Shown here in pieces: positions 1-7,431 of a stretch of 34,677 bases of DNA (position 1 is its first letter; the number at the start of each line of letters is the position of its first letter). The notes under the pieces were generated by a model. The model ran no database searches. It saw only the letters and a list, made by a program, of their open reading frames with translations, and was not told the origin of the DNA. The stretch covers positions 18,719 to 53,395 of the forward strand of contig PLEY01000142.1 of assembly GCA_003136595.1 (NCBI GenBank), in the 5' to 3' direction. Position numbers and translations under genes: made by a program. This stretch comes from Burkholderiales bacterium. GTDB taxonomy: Bacteria > Pseudomonadota > Gammaproteobacteria > Burkholderiales > Burkholderiaceae_D.

Positions 1-52
1 CTGGCGCGGGCGTTCATTGGCCGCGCTCGGCCAAATCGTCGAATTCACGGCC

Positions 53-592
53 TCATTTGCCCTCATTGGTTGCATCCGGCAATCGTTTGCTGTCGTCAAA
101 ATCAATGCTGAAATCGTAGTGGCCGGCCTGAATCTTGGTTCGTGCTCGCTTGAAGAAGCGCTCAGGCGGAGTCAGGCTTGATGAACGAGCGACATCCATA
201 CGTTCCATCAGGCCACAAAATTCCTTCTCGAAATCTTCCGCCGCACTCAGCGCCGTGACGCGCCAAGCTTGACGGAAGCGATCTTGCAGAATCTTGTACT
301 GGTGGGCATGCTTTGCGATTACGTCAAGACTTACATCGAGATTCAGGGCTTTATATATTGCGGGGGCGAGGCCAGCGAGCAAGGCGCATATGCCCGTGAG
401 CCATTCATAGCCGGATTGCTGCTTTAAAAGTGGCCACGCTGCAATTCCTCCCAGAGCAATGGGAATGACGACAAAAAATAACCGGTACCAGCGCATGGAC
501 TTCAACCACTCAAAGAGGGTGGTAGAGGTATAGAGACAGGATTCCTCCTGGCGCTTGCACTCATCAATTAAATTTTGTGTGCGCCCCTCCAT
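53..592 (-). CDS. SLATT-type two-transmembrane effector of a CBASS-like system
   Basis: The 179-residue product has a charged N-terminus, two adjacent hydrophobic segments (about 37-56 and 63-82) and a long helical cytoplasmic tail, the layout of SLATT (SMODS/SLOG-associated two-TM) effectors. Such proteins are predicted to open pores or damage the inner membrane when a cyclic nucleotide made by the neighbouring CD-NTase appears. The ATG at 592 is preferred: it overlaps the CD-NTase stop as TGATG and has a GAGG Shine-Dalgarno about eight bases upstream. An in-frame start at 634 would add 14 residues with no such signal. The DNA here is visibly less GC-rich than the right part of the window, consistent with horizontal transfer. 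The gene stops 52 bases from the window edge, so a further operon gene to the left cannot be excluded. Family call is from protein architecture plus the neighbour. Confidence 0.78.
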   Translation of the reverse strand: MEGRTQNLIDECKRQEESCLYTSTTLFEWLKSMRWYRLFFVVIPIALGGIAAWPLLKQQSGYEWLTGICALLAGLAPAIYKALNLDVSLDVIAKHAHQYKILQDRFRQAWRVTALSAAEDFEKEFCGLMERMDVARSSSLTPPERFFKRARTKIQAGHYDFSIDFDDSKRLPDATNEGK

Positions 593-1575
593 CACACTGC
601 CCTCGGAATTTGTTGTCCAAAGATTTTCTGCCACTCTTCGCCGGCCGTGATAACAAGGTTGTCTTTCTCATAGCCACATGCCTTTACTGCACGGTAATAG
701 GCGGTTTCGGTACGGCTTCGCCATTCATCGCCGAGGAAGATAAGCTCATGTGTACCCGGCACGACGACAAATAAATTTGCCTGGTGGTAGAGATACGCGA
801 AGAAGTCTCGGATGATCCAGTCAAACCAAAAAAAGTCCTTGAAGCGCCACGGCGACTGCCCGAGGAAATCAGCGGCGAGAAGCTCAAGCTGGAAGGACTT
901 GATCGGAACTGAGCAATTCGCCTGCCATGCTTTCAGTATGCGGATGAGGGGGCGCAGGTTGTGATTGGTGGCTTGGTCCGCCGCCTCGATATGGCACACC
1001 TCAGCCCAAGGATCAGCCTCCCTATAGGAGCCGCCGTTGTGCGTATCGCAAATCCAATATTGGCCGCTTTGGAGTAGGAAAGCCGGGACGACCTCCACCG
1101 CGTAACTTCCAAAGCGAACGACGACGACCTGCCCATCGCCACTCATGTCAGTGTCGTGGTAGGTTCTTGAGAGGACGGTCTTAACCTCTTGCAGGAGGGT
1201 AGATTGTCGATTCCAGAGGTTGCCCTCGAAACGGTGATAGACCGCTGGGGGAAGAACAAAATACAGATCCACGTCGCGAGGCGGCCGGATGGCCGTCGCT
1301 TTGCCCCACGACCCAACCATGAAGCTGTTGTCAGTCGAAGAGGAGGTGCCGTAGTAATTGCGGTTCAGACACGAGACGACGCCGGTGTATATCGTCAGCG
1401 CGTCCTGTTGTTGATTCTGCGTTAGCGCGAGATTGCGGTGGAACTGCTCGAAGCGCGGACGCACCGCGATCCACTTATGCGAAACCGGTGGCGGTGGGAT
1501 GTAGAGATCGCGCAGGGTCATCTGCTGCTGCAGGCCTTGCTGTAGGCCGGGGATGGATGTATACAGCGCGTTCAC
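592..1575 (-). CDS. CD-NTase (SMODS-type nucleotidyltransferase), CBASS signal synthase
   Basis: This 327-residue protein carries the polymerase-beta-like signature of cGAS/DncV-like nucleotidyltransferases: Gly-Ser at 88-89, Asp-Val-Asp at 101-103 (context IRPPRDVDLYF) and a third acidic residue, Glu161, in VEVVPAF. These residues bind metal and nucleotide for making a cyclic di- or trinucleotide alarm signal after phage infection. The GTG start at 1575 is chosen because it overlaps the upstream TGA stop as GTGA and follows a strong AGGTGG sequence at about five bases. The longer frame back to 1623 lies inside the previous gene. With the SLATT gene it makes a minimal two-gene CBASS; no Cap2/Cap3 ubiquitin-like genes are seen in the window. 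The nucleotide product cannot be told from sequence alone. Confidence 0.85.
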   Translation of the reverse strand: MNALYTSIPGLQQGLQQQMTLRDLYIPPPPVSHKWIAVRPRFEQFHRNLALTQNQQQDALTIYTGVVSCLNRNYYGTSSSTDNSFMVGSWGKATAIRPPRDVDLYFVLPPAVYHRFEGNLWNRQSTLLQEVKTVLSRTYHDTDMSGDGQVVVVRFGSYAVEVVPAFLLQSGQYWICDTHNGGSYREADPWAEVCHIEAADQATNHNLRPLIRILKAWQANCSVPIKSFQLELLAADFLGQSPWRFKDFFWFDWIIRDFFAYLYHQANLFVVVPGTHELIFLGDEWRSRTETAYYRAVKACGYEKDNLVITAGEEWQKIFGQQIPRAV

Positions 1576-2066
1576 TTTCCACCTCGCTCGAAATCGGCTA
1601 ACACTTGTTCCGCCGCGTCCCACGGCAGCCGCCGCCCATTGACGCGCATCTTATGGAGCGCCGCCCTGGCCACCGAGATGGTGATGCGCTGCTCGCGCAC
1701 CATCTCCGAGATGAGCCAGACTGTGCCCTTGACCTCGACCTGCTCTACTTCCGCTGCTTGCCTCAGCGCAGCATCGCCGGTCAACAGAGGGCACTTTTCG
1801 ACCTCTGCCAATGCCAACGCGAACAAGTCGTTGCGCCCCGGCTTGGCGTAGGTCTGCGCCAACGCCTGCACACGCTCGACGCTCTTCGCCGACAGCGTGC
1901 GCGTCTGCAGGCCCATATCCAACAAATGCGCGTGTTGCTCTTCCAGTTCCTCGTAGTAAAGGACGTCAGGCACAGCGAACTGGTAGCCTCAACTGAACAT
2001 CGGTGCCACCAGATCGCCCACTTCCACATCCATCAAGATATTGGCATCACTGATTAACAGCAGCAT
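1572..2066 (-). pseudogene. PIN-domain RNase gene interrupted by an in-frame TGA
   Basis: Read through one stop, the frame gives a 164-codon PIN protein beginning MLLLISDANILMDVEVGDLV, a typical first PIN strand with Asp7. Further acidic positions follow in YEELEEQ, RNDLFAL and LTGDAAL. Codon 26 (1991-1989) is TGA, flanked on both sides by good PIN sequence in the same frame (…APMFS, then GYQFAVPDVL…). The start at 2066 overlaps the last 20 bases of the upstream XRE-ImmA gene and follows GGAGG at a normal distance. A GTG at 1973 could allow restart, but the product would lack the catalytic Asp7. PIN proteins are metal-dependent ribonucleases, often toxins paired with XRE-ImmA regulators. I read this copy as inactivated, or possibly a sequencing error. 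Its 3' end still overlaps the CD-NTase start by four bases. Confidence 0.72.
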
Positions 2067-3114
2067 CGCCGCCCTCCATCGAGCGGACGTGCCGAAACTG
2101 TTGCAGTGGCATGTTCATGAGCTCTGCGGCCTTCGACTCGCCGATGTACTCCTCGGCCAGTGCGTGGAACACCAATTGCTCGAAAATGTGCGCCTTCTCG
2201 GTGGGGTAGTCGCGCCCCGGTTCTTTCCGGTACCAACCCTTGAAGCGGAATAGTTTGGCCTGCTCCTCGCGGTAGGCCGGCGAGACAATTCCAAGATCTC
2301 GGGCGCGATAAAGAATCCCGGCCATCGACAGGCCGAACTCTTCCTTCAGCAACCCGAGTTCCTTGAGTTCGATGGCATTGCGGTGTTCGCCCAACTCCTG
2401 CAGCACAGAGGCGCGTGGGAACAGGAAGGCTCCGGCAAAGCGGTTGCACGCCATCTCTTCGTCCAGATCGTCGGGGAGGCGACCTTCGAGCATCAGATGC
2501 CCCAGCTCGTGCGCGAGCGTGAAGCGCTGGCGATCCCCCGGCCAATGGCGCCCCACGACCACGATGGGCATGCTATTAACGCGAGCGGCGAGACCGTCAA
2601 ATTTGTTCTCGGCATCCGCCTCGATCATGAAGACACGGATACCGTTGGTCTCCAGAACGTCAATCAAATCGGGAATCGGGTCAAGGCCCAAGTCCCATGC
2701 CTTGCGGACGCACTCGGCAACCTCCTCGATCTGATCCATCGCGGTGATCGTCGCCGGCAAACCGCCGACGGGGCCGAACGCCTTGACGGGCGGCTGGGGG
2801 AAGAGGTTTTCCAGTTCGATGCGGCGCTCGATCTGGTCGATCACCTCGTGGGTGATCGCATCCAGCCGCTTCTTGGGCAGCGAGCTGCGCTTGCGGTATT
2901 CGATGCCTTCGAGCGCCACCGGCTCGGGACGGAAGAAATACTCGGTGCGCACCTTGAGCGCGCGCGATAGCCCGATCAGGATGTCGCTGGATGGCATGGC
3001 GAGGCCGTCCTCGTACTTTTTGATAGCGGCATGGGAAACACCGACGCGCTCACCCAGGTCGCGCAGGGATAGCCCGGCTGCTTTACGAGCTCGATGGAGT
3101 CGAACGCTGAACAT
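2047..3114 (-). CDS. XRE-family HTH regulator fused to ImmA/IrrE metallopeptidase
   Basis: The 355-residue protein has an XRE helix-turn-helix at about 4-60 (SLRDLGERVGVSHAAIKKYEDG) and an ImmA/IrrE zinc-peptidase domain with HELGH at 202-206 and a likely third ligand in the following acidic helix (about 219-220). In this family the peptidase cleaves or relieves a DNA-bound repressor; here both parts are in one chain. It is the first gene of the overlapping minus-strand set with the PIN, CD-NTase and SLATT genes, so it probably controls them. Separate HTH and peptidase proteins (CapH and CapP) do this job in some CBASS loci. The ATG at 3114 is chosen because the HTH starts there; the frame stays open to 3591 without domain content. 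The operator-like repeat and promoter just upstream suggest autorepression. Confidence 0.85.
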   Translation of the reverse strand: MFSVRLHRARKAAGLSLRDLGERVGVSHAAIKKYEDGLAMPSSDILIGLSRALKVRTEYFFRPEPVALEGIEYRKRSSLPKKRLDAITHEVIDQIERRIELENLFPQPPVKAFGPVGGLPATITAMDQIEEVAECVRKAWDLGLDPIPDLIDVLETNGIRVFMIEADAENKFDGLAARVNSMPIVVVGRHWPGDRQRFTLAHELGHLMLEGRLPDDLDEEMACNRFAGAFLFPRASVLQELGEHRNAIELKELGLLKEEFGLSMAGILYRARDLGIVSPAYREEQAKLFRFKGWYRKEPGRDYPTEKAHIFEQLVFHALAEEYIGESKAAELMNMPLQQFRHVRSMEGGDAAVNQ

Positions 3115-3131
3115 GGGGCCGCCTTTTCCTT

Positions 3132-3183
3132 TTGTTGGTTTACACACGCCATAATTATAGTACAATTTGTAAACCGCAGTCCA
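3132..3183. promoter_or_regulatory. Facing promoters with GTTTAC inverted repeat, upstream of the XRE-ImmA gene
   Basis: An inverted repeat, GGTTTAC at 3137-3143 and GTAAACC at 3169-3175, encloses an AT-rich core. Minus strand: TATAAT at 3159-3154 with TGGACT 18 bases upstream. Plus strand: TTGTTG at 3132-3137 and TATAGT at 3156-3161, spacer 18. Both promoters share the core between the half-sites, so a dimeric XRE repressor bound there could silence the defence operon and the small gene at 3262 together. Inferred from sequence only. Confidence 0.5.
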
Positions 3184-3261
3184 GGCCGATCTGCGGTTTC
3201 TCAAGGGCGCCTCAGGCCAACGTGGCGTTTGCGTTCCCATCGCGGCCAAAGGAGTCCGAAC

Positions 3262-3474
3262 ATGGCTACAAAGCATTTTCCGAAGGGCCTGGATGGCCGC
3301 ATGCGCGATCAGAATGGCGAGATCCGTCAGAAACGCAGTGACACGAAGGTAGAAACCTTGCGCCGGACCTACGGCGACCACTTCGCCAAGGGCTACCGCT
3401 CCGACGCCCACCTGGGAACCGTCTTGAAACGCGAAGGCGTAGAGACTCTCGATCAGTTGATCAAGAAGAAGTAG
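3262..3474 (+). CDS. Small conserved-looking hypothetical protein
   Basis: The frame encodes 70 residues beginning MATKHFPKGLDGRMRD and ending DQLIKKK, soluble and very rich in Lys, Arg and Asp. It has a clear AAAGGAGT ribosome site seven bases before the ATG. It lies divergent from the XRE-ImmA gene and may be driven from the same control region. I have an impression of similar small proteins on mobile elements but know no function and cannot verify homology. No transmembrane segment, signal peptide or known domain is visible. The reading frame continues upstream to 3094, but that part covers the promoter and lacks a ribosome site. Confidence 0.6.
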   Translation: MATKHFPKGLDGRMRDQNGEIRQKRSDTKVETLRRTYGDHFAKGYRSDAHLGTVLKREGVETLDQLIKKK

Positions 3475-3628
3475 TTCCGGCGCTGGGCCGGTCCGATCTC
3501 GACGCTGCTGAAGCCGCTGCTGGCACGCGGGGCACTGGTCGGTTTGTGCTGCGTGTGGGAGTGCGAGACACGGCCAAATCTTTGAAGCCACGCCTTCAAG
3601 GCCGGGGCGTTACTATCTGGCTCGGGAA

Positions 3629-3662
3629 GCGGACGCGGGTTCGGTTCCCTGTTACACCACCA
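3629..3662 (+). other. tmRNA/tRNA 3'-end-like remnant (possible attachment site)
   Basis: The stretch GGACGCGGGTTCGG (3631-3644) followed 15 bases later by CACCACCA resembles the T-arm and acceptor end of bacterial ssrA (tmRNA), where GGACGCGGGTTC and a final CCACCA are usual. The T-stem here is degenerate, and no tmRNA body or tRNA cloverleaf precedes it, so it is not a working gene. Islands often insert at the 3' end of ssrA or tRNA genes and leave such partial copies. It overlaps the start of the 76-bp direct repeat. Confidence 0.4.
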
Positions 3663-3732
3663 TAATGTGAAATCCCAACCCTTATCCGGTTGGGATTTTT
3701 TTTGCCCGTTCCCCCTGTGTTGGCGCGGTTTC
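3657..3732 (+). repeat. 76-bp direct repeat, copy 1 (candidate att site)
   Basis: This 76-base stretch, starting CCACCATAAT and ending GTTTC, recurs at 10722-10797 in the same orientation with five substitutions and no length change. It includes the terminator hairpin. Sequence on both outer sides differs between copies. The position next to a tmRNA/tRNA-like end and a recombinase operon fits a duplicated attachment site. Confidence 0.75.
3671..3703 (+). terminator. Rho-independent terminator, copy 1
   Basis: AATCCCAACC (3671-3680) pairs perfectly with GGTTGGGATT (3688-3697) around a seven-base loop, followed by a run of eight T. It faces the plus strand and probably belonged to an RNA gene whose 3' end is repeated here. 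Confidence 0.85.
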
Positions 3733-3736
3733 CTGC

Positions 3737-4108
3737 TCATACGTCCTCCTCGAAGGTGGCCATGAGCTGGCGCTGGGCGTGCCAGTCGACCATCAGGCGG
3801 TTTCGCTGAAACCACATCAGCGTCAGCCGCCGTGGCTGCTTGCCCGCCATGAACTGCTCAATGATGTCGGGGGCCAGCAGGGTCAGGCGCAGCAGTTCGT
3901 TGACCACCGAGTGGTGCAGTTTCTCGGCGCGGGCGATGGCCGACCCGCTCTGCATCGCGCCGGTGTCCAGCAGGTGCTGCCAGTAGAAGGCCCGTGCCAC
4001 ACCGTCGAGCAGTGTCACGTCGTGGATGTGCCGGTCGTCGGCAGCCACGCGTTGGACGCCCCGTCGGCGAAACGTCAGGGGCACAGAGGTTTCCATCGAC
4101 TCGTCCAT
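3737..4108 (-). CDS. Recombinase-associated accessory protein (HTH-like)
   Basis: This 123-residue protein is the last gene of the recombinase operon. Its ATG at 4108 overlaps the recombinase stop as TGATG, so it is probably translated by coupling. The central part (about 60-105) contains the helical run GSAIARAEKLHHSVVNELLR and then LLAPDIIEQFMAGKQPRRLTL. These resemble DNA-binding modules that follow DUF2924-associated serine recombinases in prophages and islands, where a ParB/KorB-like helix-turn-helix is common. A role in directing recombination or in its control is likely but inferred. No membrane or signal segment is visible. The start is favoured over one at 4177 because of the stop-start overlap. 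Confidence 0.62.
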   Translation of the reverse strand: MDESMETSVPLTFRRRGVQRVAADDRHIHDVTLLDGVARAFYWQHLLDTGAMQSGSAIARAEKLHHSVVNELLRLTLLAPDIIEQFMAGKQPRRLTLMWFQRNRLMVDWHAQRQLMATFEEDV

Positions 4109-5496
4109 CAGGCTTCGACCTCCAGCAGTTCGGCACCGATGCTGTCGGGCGCGAATTCCTTGATCAGCGCGTTCCAACCCACCTCACGCCACTTCACCTT
4201 GATCCCCTGCACCTCGCCCGCATGGACGAGGTCGATGCGCTCTATCATCAGATTGGCGATGCGGTGGCGCTCGACAAGGAACAGTTGATCCCACACGTTG
4301 TTGAGCCGTCCCATCGCCATCACGGTGGTGGCCTCGTCGATCTTGGCCCCATTGCGTTGGATGTGCCGCACCACCGACGCCACGGTCTCTGGGCTGGTCA
4401 GCACCGTGCGGATCTGGGCGATTACCGCCCCCTCGATCTCCGGCGCGGGCAGGCGCTCGTAGCTCTTGCCCGGCGCGCCGAACCGCGCTTCCGACTTGGA
4501 CACCTAGTAGTGGTACTTGCGCCCGTTCTTGCGCGAGTAGGTCGGGTACATCCGCTCGCCCGAGGGTGCGTACAGCAAGCCCCGTAGCAAGGCGTCAGTG
4601 CGCGACCTGATCTTGGTTTCCACCGACCGGGTGTGACCGTCCTTGGCCAGCACCTCGTGAACCCGGCCCCACAGCCCGGGATCGATGATGGCTTGATGCA
4701 CGCCCGGGTACCAACTGCCCTTGTGCGACAACTCGCCGAGGTAGATGCGGTTGCGCAGCAGCTTGTGCAGGTACTTCTTGTCGATGCGCGTGCCTGCCCG
4801 TATCTGACCGTCCTGTGTCGTCCACGCCTTGGTGGTGATGCCATTCAGCGTCAGGTTGGCGGCAATCTGGGTGGGCGAGCCGATGGTCAGCATCTCCTCA
4901 AAGATGCGCCGCACCACCGCCGCCTCGGTGTCGTTGATGACCAGCAGACGGTTCTCGACGTCGAAGCCGAGCGGCGGCACGCCACCCATCCACATCCCTT
5001 TGCGCTTGCTGGCGGCGATCTTGTCGCGGATGCGCTCGCCGGTGACCTCGCGCTCGAACTGGGCGAAGGACAGCAGCACGTTGAGCATCAACCGCCCCAT
5101 CGAGGTGGTGGTGTTGAACTGCTGCGTGACCGACACGAACGACACGCCGTGGCGCTCAAACACCTCGACCATCTTGGAGAAGTCGGCAAGGCTGCGCGTC
5201 AGGCGGTCGATCTTGTAGACCACCACGATGTCGATCTGGCCGCGCTCAATGTCGGCCATTAGGCGTTTTAGCCCCGGCCGATCCGTGTTGCCGCCGGAGA
5301 AGCCGGGGTCGTCGTAGTCGTCGGCTACCGGAATCCAGCCCTCGGCGCGCTGGCTGGCGACATAGGCGTGGCCAGCTTCCTTCTGCGCGTCGATGGAGTT
5401 GAACTCCTGGTCAAGGCGCTCGTCCGACGACACCCGGCAGTAGACGGCGCAGCGTTTGCGTGCCTTGGGAGAGGCGATTTGGACGGCATCTTTCAT
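4108..5496 (-). pseudogene. Large serine recombinase with in-frame amber (TAG) codon
   Basis: The first 330 codons (5496-4504) encode a serine resolvase/invertase catalytic domain with CAVYCRVSSDE (nucleophile probably Ser23) and YKIDRLTRS at 94-102, then the Recombinase domain (about 160-300) and the start of a ribbon domain ending KYHY. Codon 331 is TAG (4506-4504), and the same frame continues VSKSEARFGAPGKSYERLPA for 131 more residues, the C-terminal region expected for the family. A single TAC-to-TAG change at a Tyr-Tyr pair would explain it. The truncated protein keeps all catalytic residues but lacks the C-terminal helices that control synapsis. A GTG at 4503 has no ribosome site. The ATG at 5496 overlaps the DUF2924 stop as ATGA. 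Such enzymes integrate and excise islands and phages. Confidence 0.82.
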
Positions 5497-5945
5497 TGCG
5501 CACCTGCCTTGCCGGTCAGGCCGAAGAACAGCGGCCCCGACCAGTGCGTGCCGGTGATCTGCCGGGCCACGGCCGTCAGGCTCTTGAAGGTGCTGCCCTC
5601 GTACTCGAACAGGCCTTCGGCGGTGACCGCCACCTTGTGCTCGCGGTCGCCCCATTCGCGCAGCAGCACGGTGCCGGGCGCGAAGTTGGTGTCGCGCGGC
5701 CGTGCCCGCAGCTTGATCTTGGAATGCTTGGCACCGATGGCCTCCAGGCGCTGGCGCGTGTTGTGCGCCAGACCGCCGAAGGCTTCCTCCTGCATCTTGT
5801 AGGCGATGCGCGACTCGATGAAGACGCGGTTGGGGTTGATGGGGCGGCTGCTGAAGTACCGATCCCACACTGGCCACAACTCGGCGATGGGCAGGCTCGA
5901 CAGCTCCGCGATCCGCGCGGCGACGGATGCTTGTTTCTCGTTCAT
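5493..5945 (-). CDS. DUF2924 protein, recombinase operon
   Basis: The 150-residue product matches my recognition of DUF2924 proteins, which sit directly upstream of serine recombinases in prophages and islands. The typical features are LSSLPIAELWPVWDRYF near the N-terminus, a basic middle (RLEAIGAKHSKIKLRARP) and the closing motif GTHWSGPLFFGL. Its molecular function is not established; a recombination-directionality or DNA-binding role is plausible given the linkage. The ATG at 5945 overlaps the preceding stop as TGATG and follows AGGAG; a GTG one codon earlier is possible. Its own TGA overlaps the recombinase ATG by four bases, so the operon appears tightly coupled. Confidence 0.8.
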   Translation of the reverse strand: MNEKQASVAARIAELSSLPIAELWPVWDRYFSSRPINPNRVFIESRIAYKMQEEAFGGLAHNTRQRLEAIGAKHSKIKLRARPRDTNFAPGTVLLREWGDREHKVAVTAEGLFEYEGSTFKSLTAVARQITGTHWSGPLFFGLTGKAGAQ

Positions 5946-6136
5946 CACAACTTCTCCTGTTGATAGGGGGTTGTATGAACGCGCTGGTCGGGCAGGAAGC
6001 CAAGGTCAACTTCTCTCTGTTTTGGCGCTTCTGCGACGACGGTGCGGACGATGGCGGCCGCAAGGATGGCTGTGATTTCACCAGCGCGGGCGCTGGCGGA
6101 CATCTCTGAGGGAGATGCGAGTTCGAGGTTCTTCAT
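5945..6136 (-). CDS. Small first gene of the recombinase operon, function unknown
   Basis: This 63-residue protein begins MKNLELASPSEMSASARAGE and ends LGFLPDQRVHTTPYQQEKL. The ATG at 6136 has GGAG five bases upstream, and the stop overlaps the DUF2924 start, so it is very likely expressed. Short proteins with an LGF…QRVHT tail precede DUF2924/recombinase pairs elsewhere, as I recall, but I know of no assigned role. The middle (ITAILAAAIVRTVV) is mildly hydrophobic and probably an amphipathic helix rather than a membrane anchor. Confidence 0.6.
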   Translation of the reverse strand: MKNLELASPSEMSASARAGEITAILAAAIVRTVVAEAPKQREVDLGFLPDQRVHTTPYQQEKL

Positions 6137-6234
6137 GACGGCTCCGAGGAATTGCAACCGTCAAGGATGGTGAGCTCGATCCCCCGAAGAGGATGGCAAC
6201 GCAGGGCAATCGGGATAACATGCAAACAGCGCAA

Positions 6235-6275
6235 CGCAAGATATTCTTGCCTTTTTAACTTCGCAAGATTAGAAT
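6235..6275 (+). promoter_or_regulatory. Promoter and operator of the second XRE-ImmA gene
   Basis: TTGCCT (6247-6252) and TAGAAT (6270-6275) are separated by 17 bases, a good sigma-70 arrangement. GCAAGA-TAT-TCTTGC at 6236-6250 is an inverted repeat overlapping the -35 box, and CGCAAGAT recurs at 6262-6269 against the -10 box. This is the expected layout for autorepression by the XRE protein encoded 23 bases downstream. Confidence 0.6.
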
Positions 6276-6297
6276 GCAGGTTTAGGAGGTGACTGCC

Positions 6298-7419
6298 ATG
6301 CTCGAAAAGATCTCGCAAAAGCTGATCGGCTACCGCGTCAAGGCGGCGCGCGAGGCCAAGGGCTGGACGCAGGATCAGCTCACTCAAGGGATGGGTCTGA
6401 ACGACCGTCAGACGGTCTCTGACATCGAAAACGGCAAGCGCGCCCTCAAGCCGGACGAGATGCTGACGCTGTCCGACCTGCTGGACCGCGATCTCGAGTT
6501 CTTCATCGACCCGTTTGCCGTTGCTGGCGAGGCGCAGTTCTCCTGGCGTGCCGCGCCGGAGGTGCCCGAGGACAGCCTCGACGGATTCGAGCTGAAGGCC
6601 GGTCAATGGCTCGGTCTGCTTCGCTGGCTGCGCGAGCAGCAGGACAGCCGGTCGAGTGTGCTCAAGCGTGCCCTGCGGCTGTCATCGCAGTCGTCTTTCG
6701 AGGACGCGCAGGAGCGTGCAGAAAGTTTGGTTGCCGAACTGGATCTCGGCGTCATTCCCGCCGAAGGCTTGATCGACAAGATCGAGCGCGAGCTGGACAT
6801 CCCGGTGCTGTTCGTCGATACCGTTGACACTGCCGATGGTCAGTCCATTTCGGGTGCCACCTGCCACCTCGAAGAGATGGGTGTCATCCTGATCAACCGC
6901 AACGAGAACGAAGCCCGGCGTTTTTTCGATCTGGCGCACGAGCTTTTCCATGCCCTGACGTGGGACGCGATGAAGCCGGATCACCGGGAATCGAACTCCG
7001 TCGAAGAACGCAACAAGGGCAAGCGCATCGAGCAGTTGGCAAACAGCTTCGCCGCTGCACTGCTGATGCCGAGCGCCGCCCTCGACAAGCTGATCGAGCG
7101 CGACCGCCTCGACGATATTGCGCATCTGTGCGAAGTTGCAGCCTTACTCCGGGTTGCTCCGGTCACGCTGGCATGGCGACTGTTTAACCTCAAGCTCATC
7201 GGTGAAGACACTCGACGCGGCCTTTCTCAGGAAAAGCAGCGGCCATCGGTGTCAGGCCCGCCCAAACGGTTCTCGCCCACCTTCGTGAAGATGCTTCACG
7301 AGGCCTTGGAGAACGGGCGACTGTCGGCTCGCAAAGCGGTCAAGGCCATGGGCCTCGGCTTGGGCGGGTTGACCGAGCTGTTCGCTCAGTACGACCTCAC
7401 CGCACCGTTCGAGCTGTGA
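6298..7419 (+). CDS. Second XRE-HTH/ImmA metallopeptidase fusion
   Basis: The 373-residue protein has an XRE helix-turn-helix (about 7-65: YRVKAAREAKGWTQDQL, then NDRQTVSDIENGKRAL) and an ImmA/IrrE zinc-peptidase domain with HELFH at 214-218 and Glu245 in RIEQLANSFAAALLMP. It is a different lineage from the fusion at 2047-3114, with an unlike HTH and spacing. The ATG at 6298 has a strong TAGGAGG eight bases upstream. The PIN gene starts 12 bases after its stop, so the two form an operon resembling XRE-ImmA/PIN toxin-antitoxin-like pairs. The HTH probably represses its own promoter, and the peptidase may lift repression under stress; the trigger is unknown. Confidence 0.85.
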   Translation: MLEKISQKLIGYRVKAAREAKGWTQDQLTQGMGLNDRQTVSDIENGKRALKPDEMLTLSDLLDRDLEFFIDPFAVAGEAQFSWRAAPEVPEDSLDGFELKAGQWLGLLRWLREQQDSRSSVLKRALRLSSQSSFEDAQERAESLVAELDLGVIPAEGLIDKIERELDIPVLFVDTVDTADGQSISGATCHLEEMGVILINRNENEARRFFDLAHELFHALTWDAMKPDHRESNSVEERNKGKRIEQLANSFAAALLMPSAALDKLIERDRLDDIAHLCEVAALLRVAPVTLAWRLFNLKLIGEDTRRGLSQEKQRPSVSGPPKRFSPTFVKMLHEALENGRLSARKAVKAMGLGLGGLTELFAQYDLTAPFEL

Positions 7420-7431
7420 GGTGAGAACGGT

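Noticed and set aside
1989-1991. TGA as a selenocysteine codon in the PIN gene
   Set aside because: PIN nucleases are not known selenoproteins, the position is not catalytic, and I saw no obvious SECIS-like hairpin.
3115-3591. Upstream extension of the XRE-ImmA gene to a 514-residue protein
   Set aside because: The extra N-terminus is antisense to the small gene at 3262 and spans the promoter/operator; domain homology starts at the ATG at 3114.
3570-3662. Complete tRNA gene ending in CCACCA
   Set aside because: No cloverleaf, acceptor partner or anticodon arm can be drawn; only a degenerate 3' end is present.
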